DNA of 64,000 bases from Rhodoferax lacus (GCF_003415675.1 NZ_QFZK01000002.1:186001-250000); one strand, 5' to 3'. Positions 20,101 to 28,229 are shown, numbered from the stretch's first letter. Made by a program: numbers and translations. The notes: generated from the letters alone by a model not told the origin.

Positions 20101-20154
20101 CGTCATGGTTGCAGCCGAGGTCAGCCTTAGAAAGTTCTTGCGCGTAATGTTCAT
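17128..20154 (-). CDS. G8-domain / parallel beta-helix surface lipoprotein
   Basis: 1008 residues from the ATG at 20154 (MNITRKNFLRL). The N-terminus resembles a Tat-type signal with RK in place of RR (TRKNFLRL). It ends in a lipobox-like VTAC, so Cys 29 is a probable lipid anchor. Then come six Gly, six Ser and a long Ser/Gly/Pro linker to about residue 87. A G8 domain begins at YWSNPLTWAAAGVPSG and continues through CVCGTLTIFGTLR and SGALQIGTEAAPF. A beta-helix region follows, with RYPIHWHM (residue ~400) as in CEMIP/TMEM2-type proteins. Animal relatives bind or degrade hyaluronan. A role in binding or trimming the local EPS is inference. The ATG at 20184 is less likely. Confidence 0.78.
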   Translation of the reverse strand: MNITRKNFLRLTSAATMTAAIQAAVTACGGGGGGSSSSSSANASTSAGSGSGGGTGTVSNPSSGTGDGSVITPPTTPPASPSKSGYWSNPLTWAAAGVPSGFVPTASDNIYISSAQTVFLDGDCVCGTLTIFGTLRSLDPTSPDSKSISLTTGNINIMGSGALQIGTEAAPFPANLTATITLNGSEASRVRRTVLGTSMGFTNSGEGRSIRVESGGRLSLVGVAPATKRTKLAAHAAAGASSFTVIDNTGWRANDEIVIGTTDFYGVSVPEKLVLASVNTGLNSITTRTAIASKRWGVIQYVTDQPSSVTGESVTGITTNKAWETTSGPLGTPTALDERAFVINLTRNIIVQGANDTAWTSAKFGAHCMFMGNATSIKLDGVQFRRVGQAGALGRYPIHWHMMSYVMSSGMDAVSSGAFIAPVVGNYAKNCSFSESSQRMITIHGTHGVILDSNVGFDITGHAIFLEDGSEQDNVITNNVVMKIRAPTLSNRLQNHDQACSPQPLGVNTTNGSAGIWNTNPRNTFQSNWINDSEGSGMWNSFATKCFGLSTKVSIAPINTPITLLDDNWAIGNKGAGVLTNDIVEDDLGNTTQSRYMASFFSNPVTRVNTFKNSAGGYSNRIDEGQYQKFVCADNAGMDVFGQATIETSVMRNSLVVAESMNNSTSKRVSSYRAAFATYHELLNFKDIIAVGYKRIAGAQDYGTSTYTGGGLFRLWDLYIQGIFSFSENTNLKQIDCDAPFRTLPSFKDGATMFNRNWAIAGAIYDKNGVFGVQGKYWVYDDPFFTYSATAPVDITPGVPSNGKVTTDQYFGISYLKNATDRNLYSFQGAIGVSRQDSNGAEVGNWNIPDGNTSVMLGNMRHFAAHQGGRYKLTFPGIPLGNYCEFEINLQKNISDIFLIGVPFDSSLNPVVYQQGGNGTSIARDGTGRAICSQASTATAVGAGRGRFLTSTGSLANVIADTTGLIYFKDTSQNTIWLKIKVYPIISNTTYTGIINTEYKPALVIITI

Positions 20155-20576
20155 GTTATTTCCCTTGACACACCCTGATACCAACGTCGTACTTTATGTT
20201 TGTCCATTTGACCGCAAATGAAGCCGCTTTACCCGAACTGATTCATTTGGAAACAACTAATTTTTACACTCTATTGTGACTGCCCAGCATTCGGCCAGGC
20301 AGAACTATTGCGGGCCTTCATGCACCTCTTGTGTGAGCATCGCCTTGGCATGCACCAGAAGGGTAACTTGTGTTAATCAGTGTGTGCAAATAGTGGGCCT
20401 GTTTGGCTATGACGGTTTGGCGGGCGCGGCACAACACAAATAACATTGCAACACTGAGAATTACGCACACCCTGCCTTATGGATGTGTGTGCGGGCATGG
20501 TAAAGTGATTCAAAGAAAACATGCGACTAGGGAGTCGTTGTGCACATTCACAATAAAAGGCTGGGTAAATAATCGC
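20155..20576 (+). other. Divergent intergenic region (422 bp) between lipoprotein and NRPS-like genes
   Basis: No supported gene is seen. An open frame from 20403 runs into the NRPS-like gene but encodes a Cys/His/Arg-rich stretch without similarity to the domain start, so it is treated as leader DNA. The stretch should contain promoters for both divergent genes, and a sigma-54-like site is proposed at 20296. The bases just ahead of the lipoprotein start (minus strand, AGGGAAAT-type) supply its ribosome site. Confidence 0.5.
20296..20312 (+). promoter_or_regulatory. Candidate sigma-54 promoter upstream of the NRPS-like gene
   Basis: The sequence CAGGCAGAACTATTGCG has GG and GC exactly ten bases apart, with GGCA at the -24 side and TTGC at the -12 side. 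The consensus is TGGCAC-N5-TTGC. It lies about 265 bp ahead of the ATG at 20577, leaving a long leader. EPS/exosortase loci of betaproteobacteria are often under an RpoN-dependent activator, so the match fits the context, but a single eye-found site is weak evidence. Confidence 0.3.
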
Positions 20577-23500
20577 ATGCGGCATAGTTCCTTAACCTGT
20601 CTGGTCCTGGGTGACGAGCCGTTAGCCATTCATTGTGTGCAAGACCTGCTGGACCGTGGCCACAAGGTGCTGGGTCTAGTTACCCAGGCTGAAGTGGTGC
20701 GGCGCTGGGCCACAGAGCAAAACATCCCCCTCCTTACTGCCGAAGACTACCCCGCGTTGCTGCAGCAACAGGCGGTGGACCTGGTGCTGTCCATTGCCTA
20801 TTCCGGGTTTGTTTCCAAAGACGAGGCAGCCCTTGCGCGCCTGGCCTCTGTTTGCTACCACGATGGGCACTATCCGCGGCGGGCGGACATGCATTCCACG
20901 GCCTGGTCTTTGGCGCAGGGTGCACGCCAACACGAAATTATTTGGCAGTTTTTGACCGGTGATGCAGGGCAGGGCGCTGTGCTGGAGCGGCGCACGCTGG
21001 ATGTGGCGCCCAGAGAGACTTCGGTGTCGCTGAACATGCGCAATTCGGCCATGGCCCTGGAGAGCTTTCAGGTGCTGCTGGCGCGCCTGGAGCAGGGGGA
21101 CCTGCAGCCCATGCTGCTTGACGCTGAGCCACAGGCAAATATGGTCTTGCGTGATGAACGGCCAGCCGCTTTGTGTGTGATTGATTGGGCTGACAGTGCG
21201 GTGGGCATAGACGCGCTGGTGTGCGCTTGTGACTTTGGCCAATACCCCAACCCGTTTGCTGCGACCAAGCTGTTGCACAAGGGTTGCGCCATCATCGTGC
21301 AGGCAACCGAGCCGATTGACACGGTGCTGAGCACGTTTACCACGCTGGAGCCCGGCCAGATCACCGAGGTGGATGACGAATCCATCACGGTTGCCTGCGG
21401 CCAGGGCGAGCTGCGTTTGAAGCGGCTTTCCACACTGTTTGGTGAAGTGCTGACCGCCCGCCAAGCCCTGACCTTGCTGGGCCTGAAGGTGGGCGAGGTG
21501 ATGGATGGCTTGCCTGTGGCAAGTGCGGACCTGTTGTCTTCCTTGTCCATGGATCTGGCAAAGACCGAGGGGCATTGGCTCAGGGCCTTGACGCAGCGGG
21601 TGGCGCCCAGCCTGCCGCTGATAACAGGCGACAAGAGTGCACACACCCAGGGTCTGCGCCTGGCCATGGAATGGAGCCACACGCCTGAAACGGCGGCAGC
21701 GGTGTTTGCCTTTACCCTGTCATGCCTGATGCAGCAGGACCGCTTTGACCTGGCGTTTGCCGCCACCAACGGTTTGGCCGATGAAGCCCATGCGGCTGCC
21801 AGCGCCTTGTTGCTGCCAGTAATGCCGCTGGCCGTGGAGATAGACGCAGCGCGTGGTTTTGAGGCCTTGGTACAAAGCCTGAGCGAGCGCATGGCCCTGC
21901 TAAAGGGTGCTGCCGTGTTGGCGGATGTGGTGGCGCGGCACCCGGTGCTGCGTGGCCAGGCCGATTTGCGTGCGGGCAGTGTGTCCGAGATAGCGGTGTT
22001 GCTGCAGTCTGCAGACGCACCCGCAGACGAAGCCCTGCCCGCAGGTGTGCACCTGGCCCTGGTGGTGCAGGTGGCACCCACTGTGCGCTACTGGCTGCGC
22101 AGTGCCGATGGCGTTGCTGCCAGCTTGGTGATTGATATTGCACAGTGCCTGTCTGTGGTGGCCAACAAGGTGGTGCAGCAGCCTGCCCTGGCGCTGGCTA
22201 CGGTGGACGTGCTGGATGACGCAACGCGCACGCGCCAGGTAGTGGCCTGGAACGCAACGCAGCGGGCGTTTCCGGAGCAGCTGCGCATCCACGAACTGTT
22301 TGAAACCCAGGTGGCGCTGCGCCCGGAGGCCACTGCCCTGGTGTGCCAAGGCCAGACCCTGAGCTTTGCCGAGCTGGAGCGCCAGGCCAACCAGGTGGCC
22401 AACGTGTTGCAGGGCCGTGGCATTGGCCCGGGCCAGTATGTGGCTGTGTTGGTAGAGCGGGGCTTTACCCTGATAGCCAGCCTGATTGGCGTGGCCAAGT
22501 CGGGTGCGGCCTATTTGCCCATTGACCCGACCTACCCCACAGAGCGCGTGCAGTTTGTGCTGGGGGATGCCAACTGCGTGGCGGCCATTGTGTCGCCAGA
22601 GTTTGCGGGCCGCTGCAACCTGCCTGAAGAGCGGCTGCTGATTGCGGGCAGTGATGTGTTTCGCAGTGCGGCAGCCACGCGGCCGGTTTGCAGTGCGCTG
22701 CCCACGGACGTTTGCTACACCATTTACACCTCCGGCAGCACGGGCAACCCCAAGGGCGTGGTACTGACGCACCGCGCGGTGGTGAACACCCTGGACTGGG
22801 TGAACCGCAGCTTTGGCGTGGGCCCGGCGGACCGCCTGCTGTTTGTGACTTCGCCCAGTTTTGACTTGTCGGTGTATGACATCTTTGGTGCCCTGGGTGC
22901 CGGTGCATCGGTAGACATTGCCACCGCTGCGCTGCTGCGCGAGCCGGCAGACCTGACCCAGTATGTGGCCCGCGCTGGCATCACCATCTGGGACTCTGCA
23001 CCGCCCGCGTTGGCACGTTTGGCCAGCTTCTTCCCCGACGTGTTTGCGGGTGCCAGCCTGCGGCTGGTGATGCTGTCAGGAGACTGGATACCGGTGTGGC
23101 TGCCAGACAAGCTGATGGCAGTGTTTCCGGGCGTGAAGGTAAAGAGTCTTGGGGGTGCCACCGAGGCGGCCATCTGGTCCAACTACTATCCGGTGGACAA
23201 GGTAGACCCGGCCTGGACCAGCATCCCCTATGGTTACCCGATACAGAATGCGCGCTACTACATTTTGGACACCCATCTGCGCCCGGTGCCGGTGTCCATT
23301 CCGGGTGATTTGTATATTGCCGGTGACTGTCTGGCACAGGGCTACCTGAACCGTGAAGAGCTGACGCAAGAGCGCTTTGTTGCAGACCCGTTTCATGCCG
23401 GGCAGCGCATGTACAAGACGGGTGACCTGGCACGCTTCTGGTCTGACGGCACCATGGAGTTTTTGGGGCGGTCTGACTTTCAGGTGAAGATCCGTGGCTA

Positions 23501-24932
23501 CCGGGTAGAGATAGGCGAGGTGGAGTCTGCCCTGCGTGCCTTGCCCGGTGTGCGCGATGCCATCTGCACCACCTGGGTGGATGGGGCAGACCAGAAGTCA
23601 TTGGTGGCCTACCTGCTGTCGGCCGATGGCGCTTTGCTGGACCCGGCCGGCATCAAACAAAGCCTGGCAGGCAAGCTGCCGGACTATATGGTGCCTTCGT
23701 ATGTGATTGCGATGCGGGCCTTTCCGTTGTCGGCCAATGGCAAGCTGGACCGCAAGGCCTTGCCATCGCCCTCGGAGGCAGCCAGCACGCAAACCTACCG
23801 CGCGCCCGGCACCCAAATGGAAAAAGCCCTGGTGGGCATTTGGCAGGACGTGCTGAAGCGGCCACAGATTGGCGTGGGCGACAACTTCTTTGATATTGGC
23901 GGCCATTCGCTGCTGGCGGTGACCTTAATGACCCGGCTGCGCAACCAGTTGCAGCTGACGGCACCCCTGTCCAAACTGATAGAGCACCCAACCATCGAGC
24001 AACTGGCGCACTACCTGGACACTGCGAACCAGGGCGCCATGACTACCCCCACGCATGGCCTGATGGAACTGCGCAAGGGGGGCTGCCACAACTTCTTCCT
24101 GGTGCACGATGGCGACGGCGAAGTGCTGCTGTACCGCACGCTGGCGCAGCATCTGCCCGAGCAGTTCAATGTGTATGGTGTGCCGCCCAGAAGCCTGCCG
24201 CGCATACCCATGGCGGACCGCACGCTGGAGCAGATGGCTTCTTCGTATGTGGCCGAAATCCGTACCCGCCAGCCTGTGGGGCCGTATTACCTGGGTGGCC
24301 TGTGTGCAGGCGGTGTGATTGCCTTCGAGATGGCCGTGCAACTGGAGCGCGCGGGCCAGCAGGTGGGTGTGGTCACCATCATGGATGCGGTGGAGCCGCT
24401 GACCAAGCCACGCGCATTCTTTACCTCCAAGCGCCGCTGGCAGCGGTTTGCCAGTGTGTTTGCCGATGCAATGCAGGGCAAGGAAATGACATCCCGCACC
24501 TTCCCGCTGCTGGCTGCCTTTGGTACGGCGGTGCGCAAGGTGCTGAACGTGGTGTTGTATGAAACCACGCTGCGAATAAAAAGAGCCTTTACCAGCTTCC
24601 GGCTGCGTTTGCTGGACCTGGTGTTGGCGCGCGGCTGGATGTGGCCCAGCTTTTTGCCGTCCCTCACACCGCGTGAAATATATGTGGGCGCCATTGGCAA
24701 ATATGTGCCGGGCGCGCAGATAAAAGCTTCGGTGGTGGTGATGAAGGCATCGGAAGGTGCCGATGCCGATGAGCCGCTGATCTACCAGATAGAAGACCCG
24801 ATGTTGGGCTGGGGCCGTGTGTCCAAGGGCGAACTGGAAGTGATGGACGTGAAGGGCGGGCACTCCAGCATGTTGCAGATGCCGCATGTGGAAGCCCTGG
24901 CGCGCCAGTTTGCAGACGTGCTGCCCAAATAA
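20577..24932 (+). CDS. Single-module NRPS-like protein: formyltransferase-like, partial C, A(Cys?), T, TE(Cys)
   Basis: 1451 residues from the ATG at 20577 (MRHSSLTCLVLGDEP). Residues 1-310 look like a formyltransferase N and C domain, but the usual N-x-H-x-S core appears as YHDGHYPRR. Residues ~330-560 resemble only the second half of a condensation domain; no HHxxxDG is seen. The adenylation domain has YTSGSTGNPKG (~715), FDLSVYDIF (~762), GGATEAAIW (~858), YKTGDLA (~945) and NGKLDRKALP (~1053). The carrier site is GGHSLL with Ser 1111. The thioesterase elbow is GGLCAGG with Cys 1243 instead of Ser, and GGHSSML near 1433 gives the His. Aligned by eye to PheA, the pocket residues read D-L-Y-S-M-S-L-I-W, close to a known cysteine code. 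The protein probably activates one amino acid, thioesterifies it and releases it to an acceptor, perhaps a sugar. Confidence 0.85.
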   Translation: MRHSSLTCLVLGDEPLAIHCVQDLLDRGHKVLGLVTQAEVVRRWATEQNIPLLTAEDYPALLQQQAVDLVLSIAYSGFVSKDEAALARLASVCYHDGHYPRRADMHSTAWSLAQGARQHEIIWQFLTGDAGQGAVLERRTLDVAPRETSVSLNMRNSAMALESFQVLLARLEQGDLQPMLLDAEPQANMVLRDERPAALCVIDWADSAVGIDALVCACDFGQYPNPFAATKLLHKGCAIIVQATEPIDTVLSTFTTLEPGQITEVDDESITVACGQGELRLKRLSTLFGEVLTARQALTLLGLKVGEVMDGLPVASADLLSSLSMDLAKTEGHWLRALTQRVAPSLPLITGDKSAHTQGLRLAMEWSHTPETAAAVFAFTLSCLMQQDRFDLAFAATNGLADEAHAAASALLLPVMPLAVEIDAARGFEALVQSLSERMALLKGAAVLADVVARHPVLRGQADLRAGSVSEIAVLLQSADAPADEALPAGVHLALVVQVAPTVRYWLRSADGVAASLVIDIAQCLSVVANKVVQQPALALATVDVLDDATRTRQVVAWNATQRAFPEQLRIHELFETQVALRPEATALVCQGQTLSFAELERQANQVANVLQGRGIGPGQYVAVLVERGFTLIASLIGVAKSGAAYLPIDPTYPTERVQFVLGDANCVAAIVSPEFAGRCNLPEERLLIAGSDVFRSAAATRPVCSALPTDVCYTIYTSGSTGNPKGVVLTHRAVVNTLDWVNRSFGVGPADRLLFVTSPSFDLSVYDIFGALGAGASVDIATAALLREPADLTQYVARAGITIWDSAPPALARLASFFPDVFAGASLRLVMLSGDWIPVWLPDKLMAVFPGVKVKSLGGATEAAIWSNYYPVDKVDPAWTSIPYGYPIQNARYYILDTHLRPVPVSIPGDLYIAGDCLAQGYLNREELTQERFVADPFHAGQRMYKTGDLARFWSDGTMEFLGRSDFQVKIRGYRVEIGEVESALRALPGVRDAICTTWVDGADQKSLVAYLLSADGALLDPAGIKQSLAGKLPDYMVPSYVIAMRAFPLSANGKLDRKALPSPSEAASTQTYRAPGTQMEKALVGIWQDVLKRPQIGVGDNFFDIGGHSLLAVTLMTRLRNQLQLTAPLSKLIEHPTIEQLAHYLDTANQGAMTTPTHGLMELRKGGCHNFFLVHDGDGEVLLYRTLAQHLPEQFNVYGVPPRSLPRIPMADRTLEQMASSYVAEIRTRQPVGPYYLGGLCAGGVIAFEMAVQLERAGQQVGVVTIMDAVEPLTKPRAFFTSKRRWQRFASVFADAMQGKEMTSRTFPLLAAFGTAVRKVLNVVLYETTLRIKRAFTSFRLRLLDLVLARGWMWPSFLPSLTPREIYVGAIGKYVPGAQIKASVVVMKASEGADADEPLIYQIEDPMLGWGRVSKGELEVMDVKGGHSSMLQMPHVEALARQFADVLPK

Positions 24933-24934
24933 GC

Positions 24935-25885
24935 ATGCCAAGCCCTGTGCAGACACCATCGGCCAAGGCATCGGGTGCGCGCGTGACAGCGGTGATAGTG
25001 ACCTATCAATCCGAGTCCACCGTGGCCACCGGCATGGCCTATATGCGGCGCTGCTTTGATGAAAAGGTAATGGACTGTGTGGTGGTGGACAACGCCAGCA
25101 AAGACCGCACCCCTGAGCTGTTGCAGGCCTATCAGGACTGGGCTGAGGTGGTGCTGTCAGGCAACAACAACGGCTTTGGGCGCGGCTGCAACATCGGGCT
25201 GGACAAGGTGCGCACCGAGTACACCCTGTTCCTGAACCCGGACGCGGTGCTGGAGCCGGACGATGTGCGCAAGATGCTGGCCTTTATGGACGCGCACCCG
25301 GAAGTGGGTGTGTGTGGACCCGCCACGCTGGTGGGGCCGTCACGCGAAGAGTCTGCATACCAGATTGCCGGGCGCCGGGAGACACCCACAGACCTGGTGC
25401 GCGCCGCCTTGTCTATGGCAGACATTGAAGCGCTGTACAAGCCCATAGTGCCTGGCACGGCGGCCTTCAAGACCGGTTGGGTTTGTGGTGCCGTGATGCT
25501 GGTGCGCACCGAGCACATCAAGGCATTGGGTGGGTTTGACCCGCGCTTCTTCTTGTATTGGGAAGAGGTGGACCTGTGCAAGCGCATAGAGGACAGTGGG
25601 CTGGGGGTTTGGGCGTTGCCGGAAGCGGTGGCTTGGCATATTGGCGGGGTGAGTTCGTCACAGGATGCAAGCCGCATTGAAGGCTGTATCTCGGAGCATT
25701 TTTACCAGAGCCGACGGTATTACATGGTGAAGCACCATGGGTGGGTAGCTGCAACTGTCGCGGAAGTGTGCGAGTTTGGCGTGCTGGCGTTGCGCACTCT
25801 GACGGACATGGTTCGCGGGCGCGGCACAGACCGCATGAAGCCGCGAATGCAGGCAAAGCTATTGAGCTCGCCCGAAACCAACTAG
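24935..25885 (+). CDS. Glycosyltransferase family 2 (rhamnosyltransferase-like)
   Basis: 316 residues. AVIVTYQSE.TVATGM, then CVVVDNASKDRTPEL, NNNGFGRGCNIGL, LFLNPDAVLEPD (the DxD position as NPD) and GGFDPRFFLYWEEVDLCKR are the standard motifs of WbbL/RfbF-type rhamnosyltransferases. It follows the NRPS-like stop by two bases and is therefore probably co-translated with it, which ties that enzyme to sugar assembly. The C-terminus (after residue 240) is a short amphipathic tail without a clear membrane helix. Confidence 0.87.
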   Translation: MPSPVQTPSAKASGARVTAVIVTYQSESTVATGMAYMRRCFDEKVMDCVVVDNASKDRTPELLQAYQDWAEVVLSGNNNGFGRGCNIGLDKVRTEYTLFLNPDAVLEPDDVRKMLAFMDAHPEVGVCGPATLVGPSREESAYQIAGRRETPTDLVRAALSMADIEALYKPIVPGTAAFKTGWVCGAVMLVRTEHIKALGGFDPRFFLYWEEVDLCKRIEDSGLGVWALPEAVAWHIGGVSSSQDASRIEGCISEHFYQSRRYYMVKHHGWVAATVAEVCEFGVLALRTLTDMVRGRGTDRMKPRMQAKLLSSPETN

Positions 25886-25899
25886 CCCAAAGGGACCTT

Positions 25900-26457
25900 A
25901 TGGCGACAGATGTTGATGGGCGCTGGCACCTCGGAATAGGCGACCCCACCGTTATAGGCTGGGTGACGGTGGCTGCATATGGTGTAGCCGCACTGCTGTG
26001 CTACCGCTGCAACAAGCGATATGCACGAACAGAACAGGGCCAATTTTGGTTAGTTTTGACAACAGTAATGCTAGCTTTTGGCATTAATAAGCAATTAGAC
26101 CTGCAAACTTGGCTGACTGAAATTGGTAGGGATGCCGCGTTTGAATATGGCTGGTATGGTCGCCGCAGAGTGGTTCAGGCTTTGTTTATTGCTGGACTGT
26201 TGATTTCTGCGCTGTTGATGCGTGACTGGTTGTCACAAAAAGTATCTGGAATGGGGAAGTATGTGCGCAGGGCTTCGATGGGACTATTGGTTTTAGGATT
26301 ATTTGTGCTAATTCGCGCAACGTCATTCCATCATATTGATGAAATTTTAGGTTTTTCCCTGGATGGTTTATCTATTAATGAGGTTTTGGAGTTGAGCGGG
26401 ATTTTTATCGTAATCTGGGCATCTTCATCTCGTTTGTGGAATATTGATGTTAGATGA
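25900..26457 (+). CDS. Small integral membrane protein of the EPS locus, function unknown
   Basis: 185 residues from the ATG at 25900 (MATDVDGRWHLGIGDP), which has AAGGGA ahead of it. The longer frame from 25741 begins inside the glycosyltransferase gene. Four or five hydrophobic helices are seen: TVIGWVTVAAYGVAALLCY, WLVLTTVMLAFGI, ALFIAGLLISALLM, ASMGLLVLGLFVLI, and the last near SGIFIVIW. RATSFHHIDEILGF between helices 4 and 5 contains two adjacent His. A GC drop begins inside this gene. Related short proteins are common in Burkholderiales EPS/exosortase loci. No biochemical role can be assigned. Confidence 0.65.
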   Translation: MATDVDGRWHLGIGDPTVIGWVTVAAYGVAALLCYRCNKRYARTEQGQFWLVLTTVMLAFGINKQLDLQTWLTEIGRDAAFEYGWYGRRRVVQALFIAGLLISALLMRDWLSQKVSGMGKYVRRASMGLLVLGLFVLIRATSFHHIDEILGFSLDGLSINEVLELSGIFIVIWASSSRLWNIDVR

Positions 26458-26665
26458 TTTGGTAAACGCAATTTAATAAGTACGCCTTGATGATTGTGAA
26501 TGTACTATATATTCGATGCAAATCGTAGGTTTGTACATGTTGGTTGGCTCTGCTTGCCAAGTACTTAAGAGATTAAAAATATATAGAATAAAAAGGTTTG
26601 AAAATTTAGCGCTTTATATCGATATTCTATAAATTACGTGCATATAAATATGTCAGTCTAACTGC

Positions 26666-27775
26666 TTATGTGGAGGATAATTTTTGCGGTGGGATTTTCG
26701 ACGTATTCTTGAATTTGATAAGTCGACTCCATGCTATGGCCGGTCGTTCGAAGAGAATATGTGCAATAGCTGCTATCGCGATGCAAATAGTCATATTAAG
26801 AACAACTGCCAAAACGTCAGTCGCGACACTAGTTACGACGAACCGCCTTAAGACACGCATAAAAATGCCGGTAATCGGTAAGTGAAACAAATATAGACTG
26901 TAAGAGATAAGGCCTAGCTTTTGAATGGTGTGGAAGGACAAGAAGCTTATAGATTTGGATGCATTCAATATCAAGCAAAAGATAATTCCAGTTATACCAA
27001 CGCATTGCGCAAAAGTATTCTGAAAAATGCTTCCAATAAAAAATATAAAGAGGCTATAGCTAAATGAAATTATTCGACTCTTTGGTTTTCCATCGAGACA
27101 ATCTCCGCAAAGAACACCTGTCATAAAGCTGTACCAAAATCCAATAAAACCACCTTGCCAGAATGTTGTGTGCACCAATTCGGCAGGCCAAAGTAGCGCA
27201 ACTAATGAACTAGACCAGATTAACCAATCTCTTTTGAACTTTTCTATTCCTAATGAATTCCTATCAGCTAGCCATAGTAAAGTAGTAAATGCAATATAGA
27301 ATTGCACTTCTATACAAAGTGTTCAGAACACGCTGAGGATTTGCCCCATTCCAAAGAAGCTTTGCAAAAAAAAGAGGTGTGCAGCAACTGCTTTTCCATC
27401 TGGAATGGTCACTTCGGTCTGTCCATTCATATGCTTAGCCATAATTGTAAAAATACCAAACGCTATTGCTACATAATATGGTGGTGCAAGACGGACTAAC
27501 CGGCGACCAACGAAGCTGAAAGCATTGCATGGAATCATTTGTATCTGAAAGGTTGTCGCTTTCATAACAATTCCACTTAAGACAAAAAAGATGGGCACAC
27601 CTAGATGCCCTGCCTCGAAAATTGCAGAGCTTAGCAATGCTGGTAATGTCGATAGTAACGATGCGATATGGCCACCTTCAGACATATGAAATAGAACCAC
27701 CCATGTGGCTGCAAAACAACGAGATGTGTCTACTAAAGATAGCCTATAACTACTGATTGTAACTAATGCGCTCAT
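26666..27775 (-). pseudogene. Acyltransferase 3 gene interrupted by an in-frame TGA
   Basis: The reading frame runs from the ATG at 27775 to the stop at 26666 in one phase, broken only by TGA at 27325-27323. Without it the product would be 369 residues with the acyltransferase_3 pattern: SLVDTSRCFAATWVVLFH, LGVPIFFVLSGIVM and FVGRRLVRLAPPYYV. The stop falls at the W position of the family motif, reading ILSVF*TLCIEVQFYIAF where FWTL or FWSL is expected, so a single TGG to TGA change explains it. The second half is still well preserved, so inactivation looks recent. Readthrough or a reference-base error are alternatives. Confidence 0.75.
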
Positions 27776-28031
27776 TTTATTTTAACCTTTGCTTTTATCT
27801 TTTTCATATGGGTTAGCTAAATTTCGCGCCCTTTGTGCAGTATCGCATTTTAATTGTTGATGTGGTATATAAATGGATGCAAAATCAAGACTAAATTTAA
27901 TTTTTATGTTCTGCGCATTAAATGAGAGTTAACCTGCACGTGAAATTTAGGACAAAGTGAATTTTGGGAAAGTGATCTCTGCTGCTAGTGGGGATATGAC
28001 GCAGGGGTGATTCATTAACTATCATTTTGTT

Positions 28032-28229
28032 CAGATACTGCGAGAGATAGGCCAAGACAGAGTGCCGAATGTAGCCAAGCGTCACTTAGTGAGTGATGGG
28101 ACGATTTACGTCTTTCGCAAGAAGTTTGGCCAGCTCGATATCGAGGAGGTCAAACGCCTTAAGGAGCCGGAGGCGGAGAACGCGCACCTGAAGAAGATTC
28201 AGGTCGAGGATGCGCACGTGAATAAGTAA
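28032..28229 (+). pseudogene. Remnant of an IS3-family OrfA
   Basis: The frame from 28032 reads QILREIGQDRVPNVAKRHLV, SDGTIYVFRKKFGQLD, EEVKRLKEPEAENAHLKK, the helix-turn-helix and coiled part of IS3-family OrfA proteins (usual form SDGTIYVWRKKFG, RLKALEAENA-KLKK). The start and the downstream OrfB are missing. Its stop codon is made by the left end of the IS30-like element. The DNA at 27776-28031 before it is AT-rich and shows no other gene. Confidence 0.7.

Noticed and set aside
20403..20576. N-terminal extension of the NRPS-like protein (58 codons)
   Set aside because: Composition is unlike a domain start, and the formyltransferase-like fold begins at the ATG at 20577.
27323..27325. TGA as selenocysteine or programmed readthrough in the acyltransferase
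   Set aside because: Trp is expected at this motif position, no catalytic Cys is known there and no SECIS-like structure was evident.
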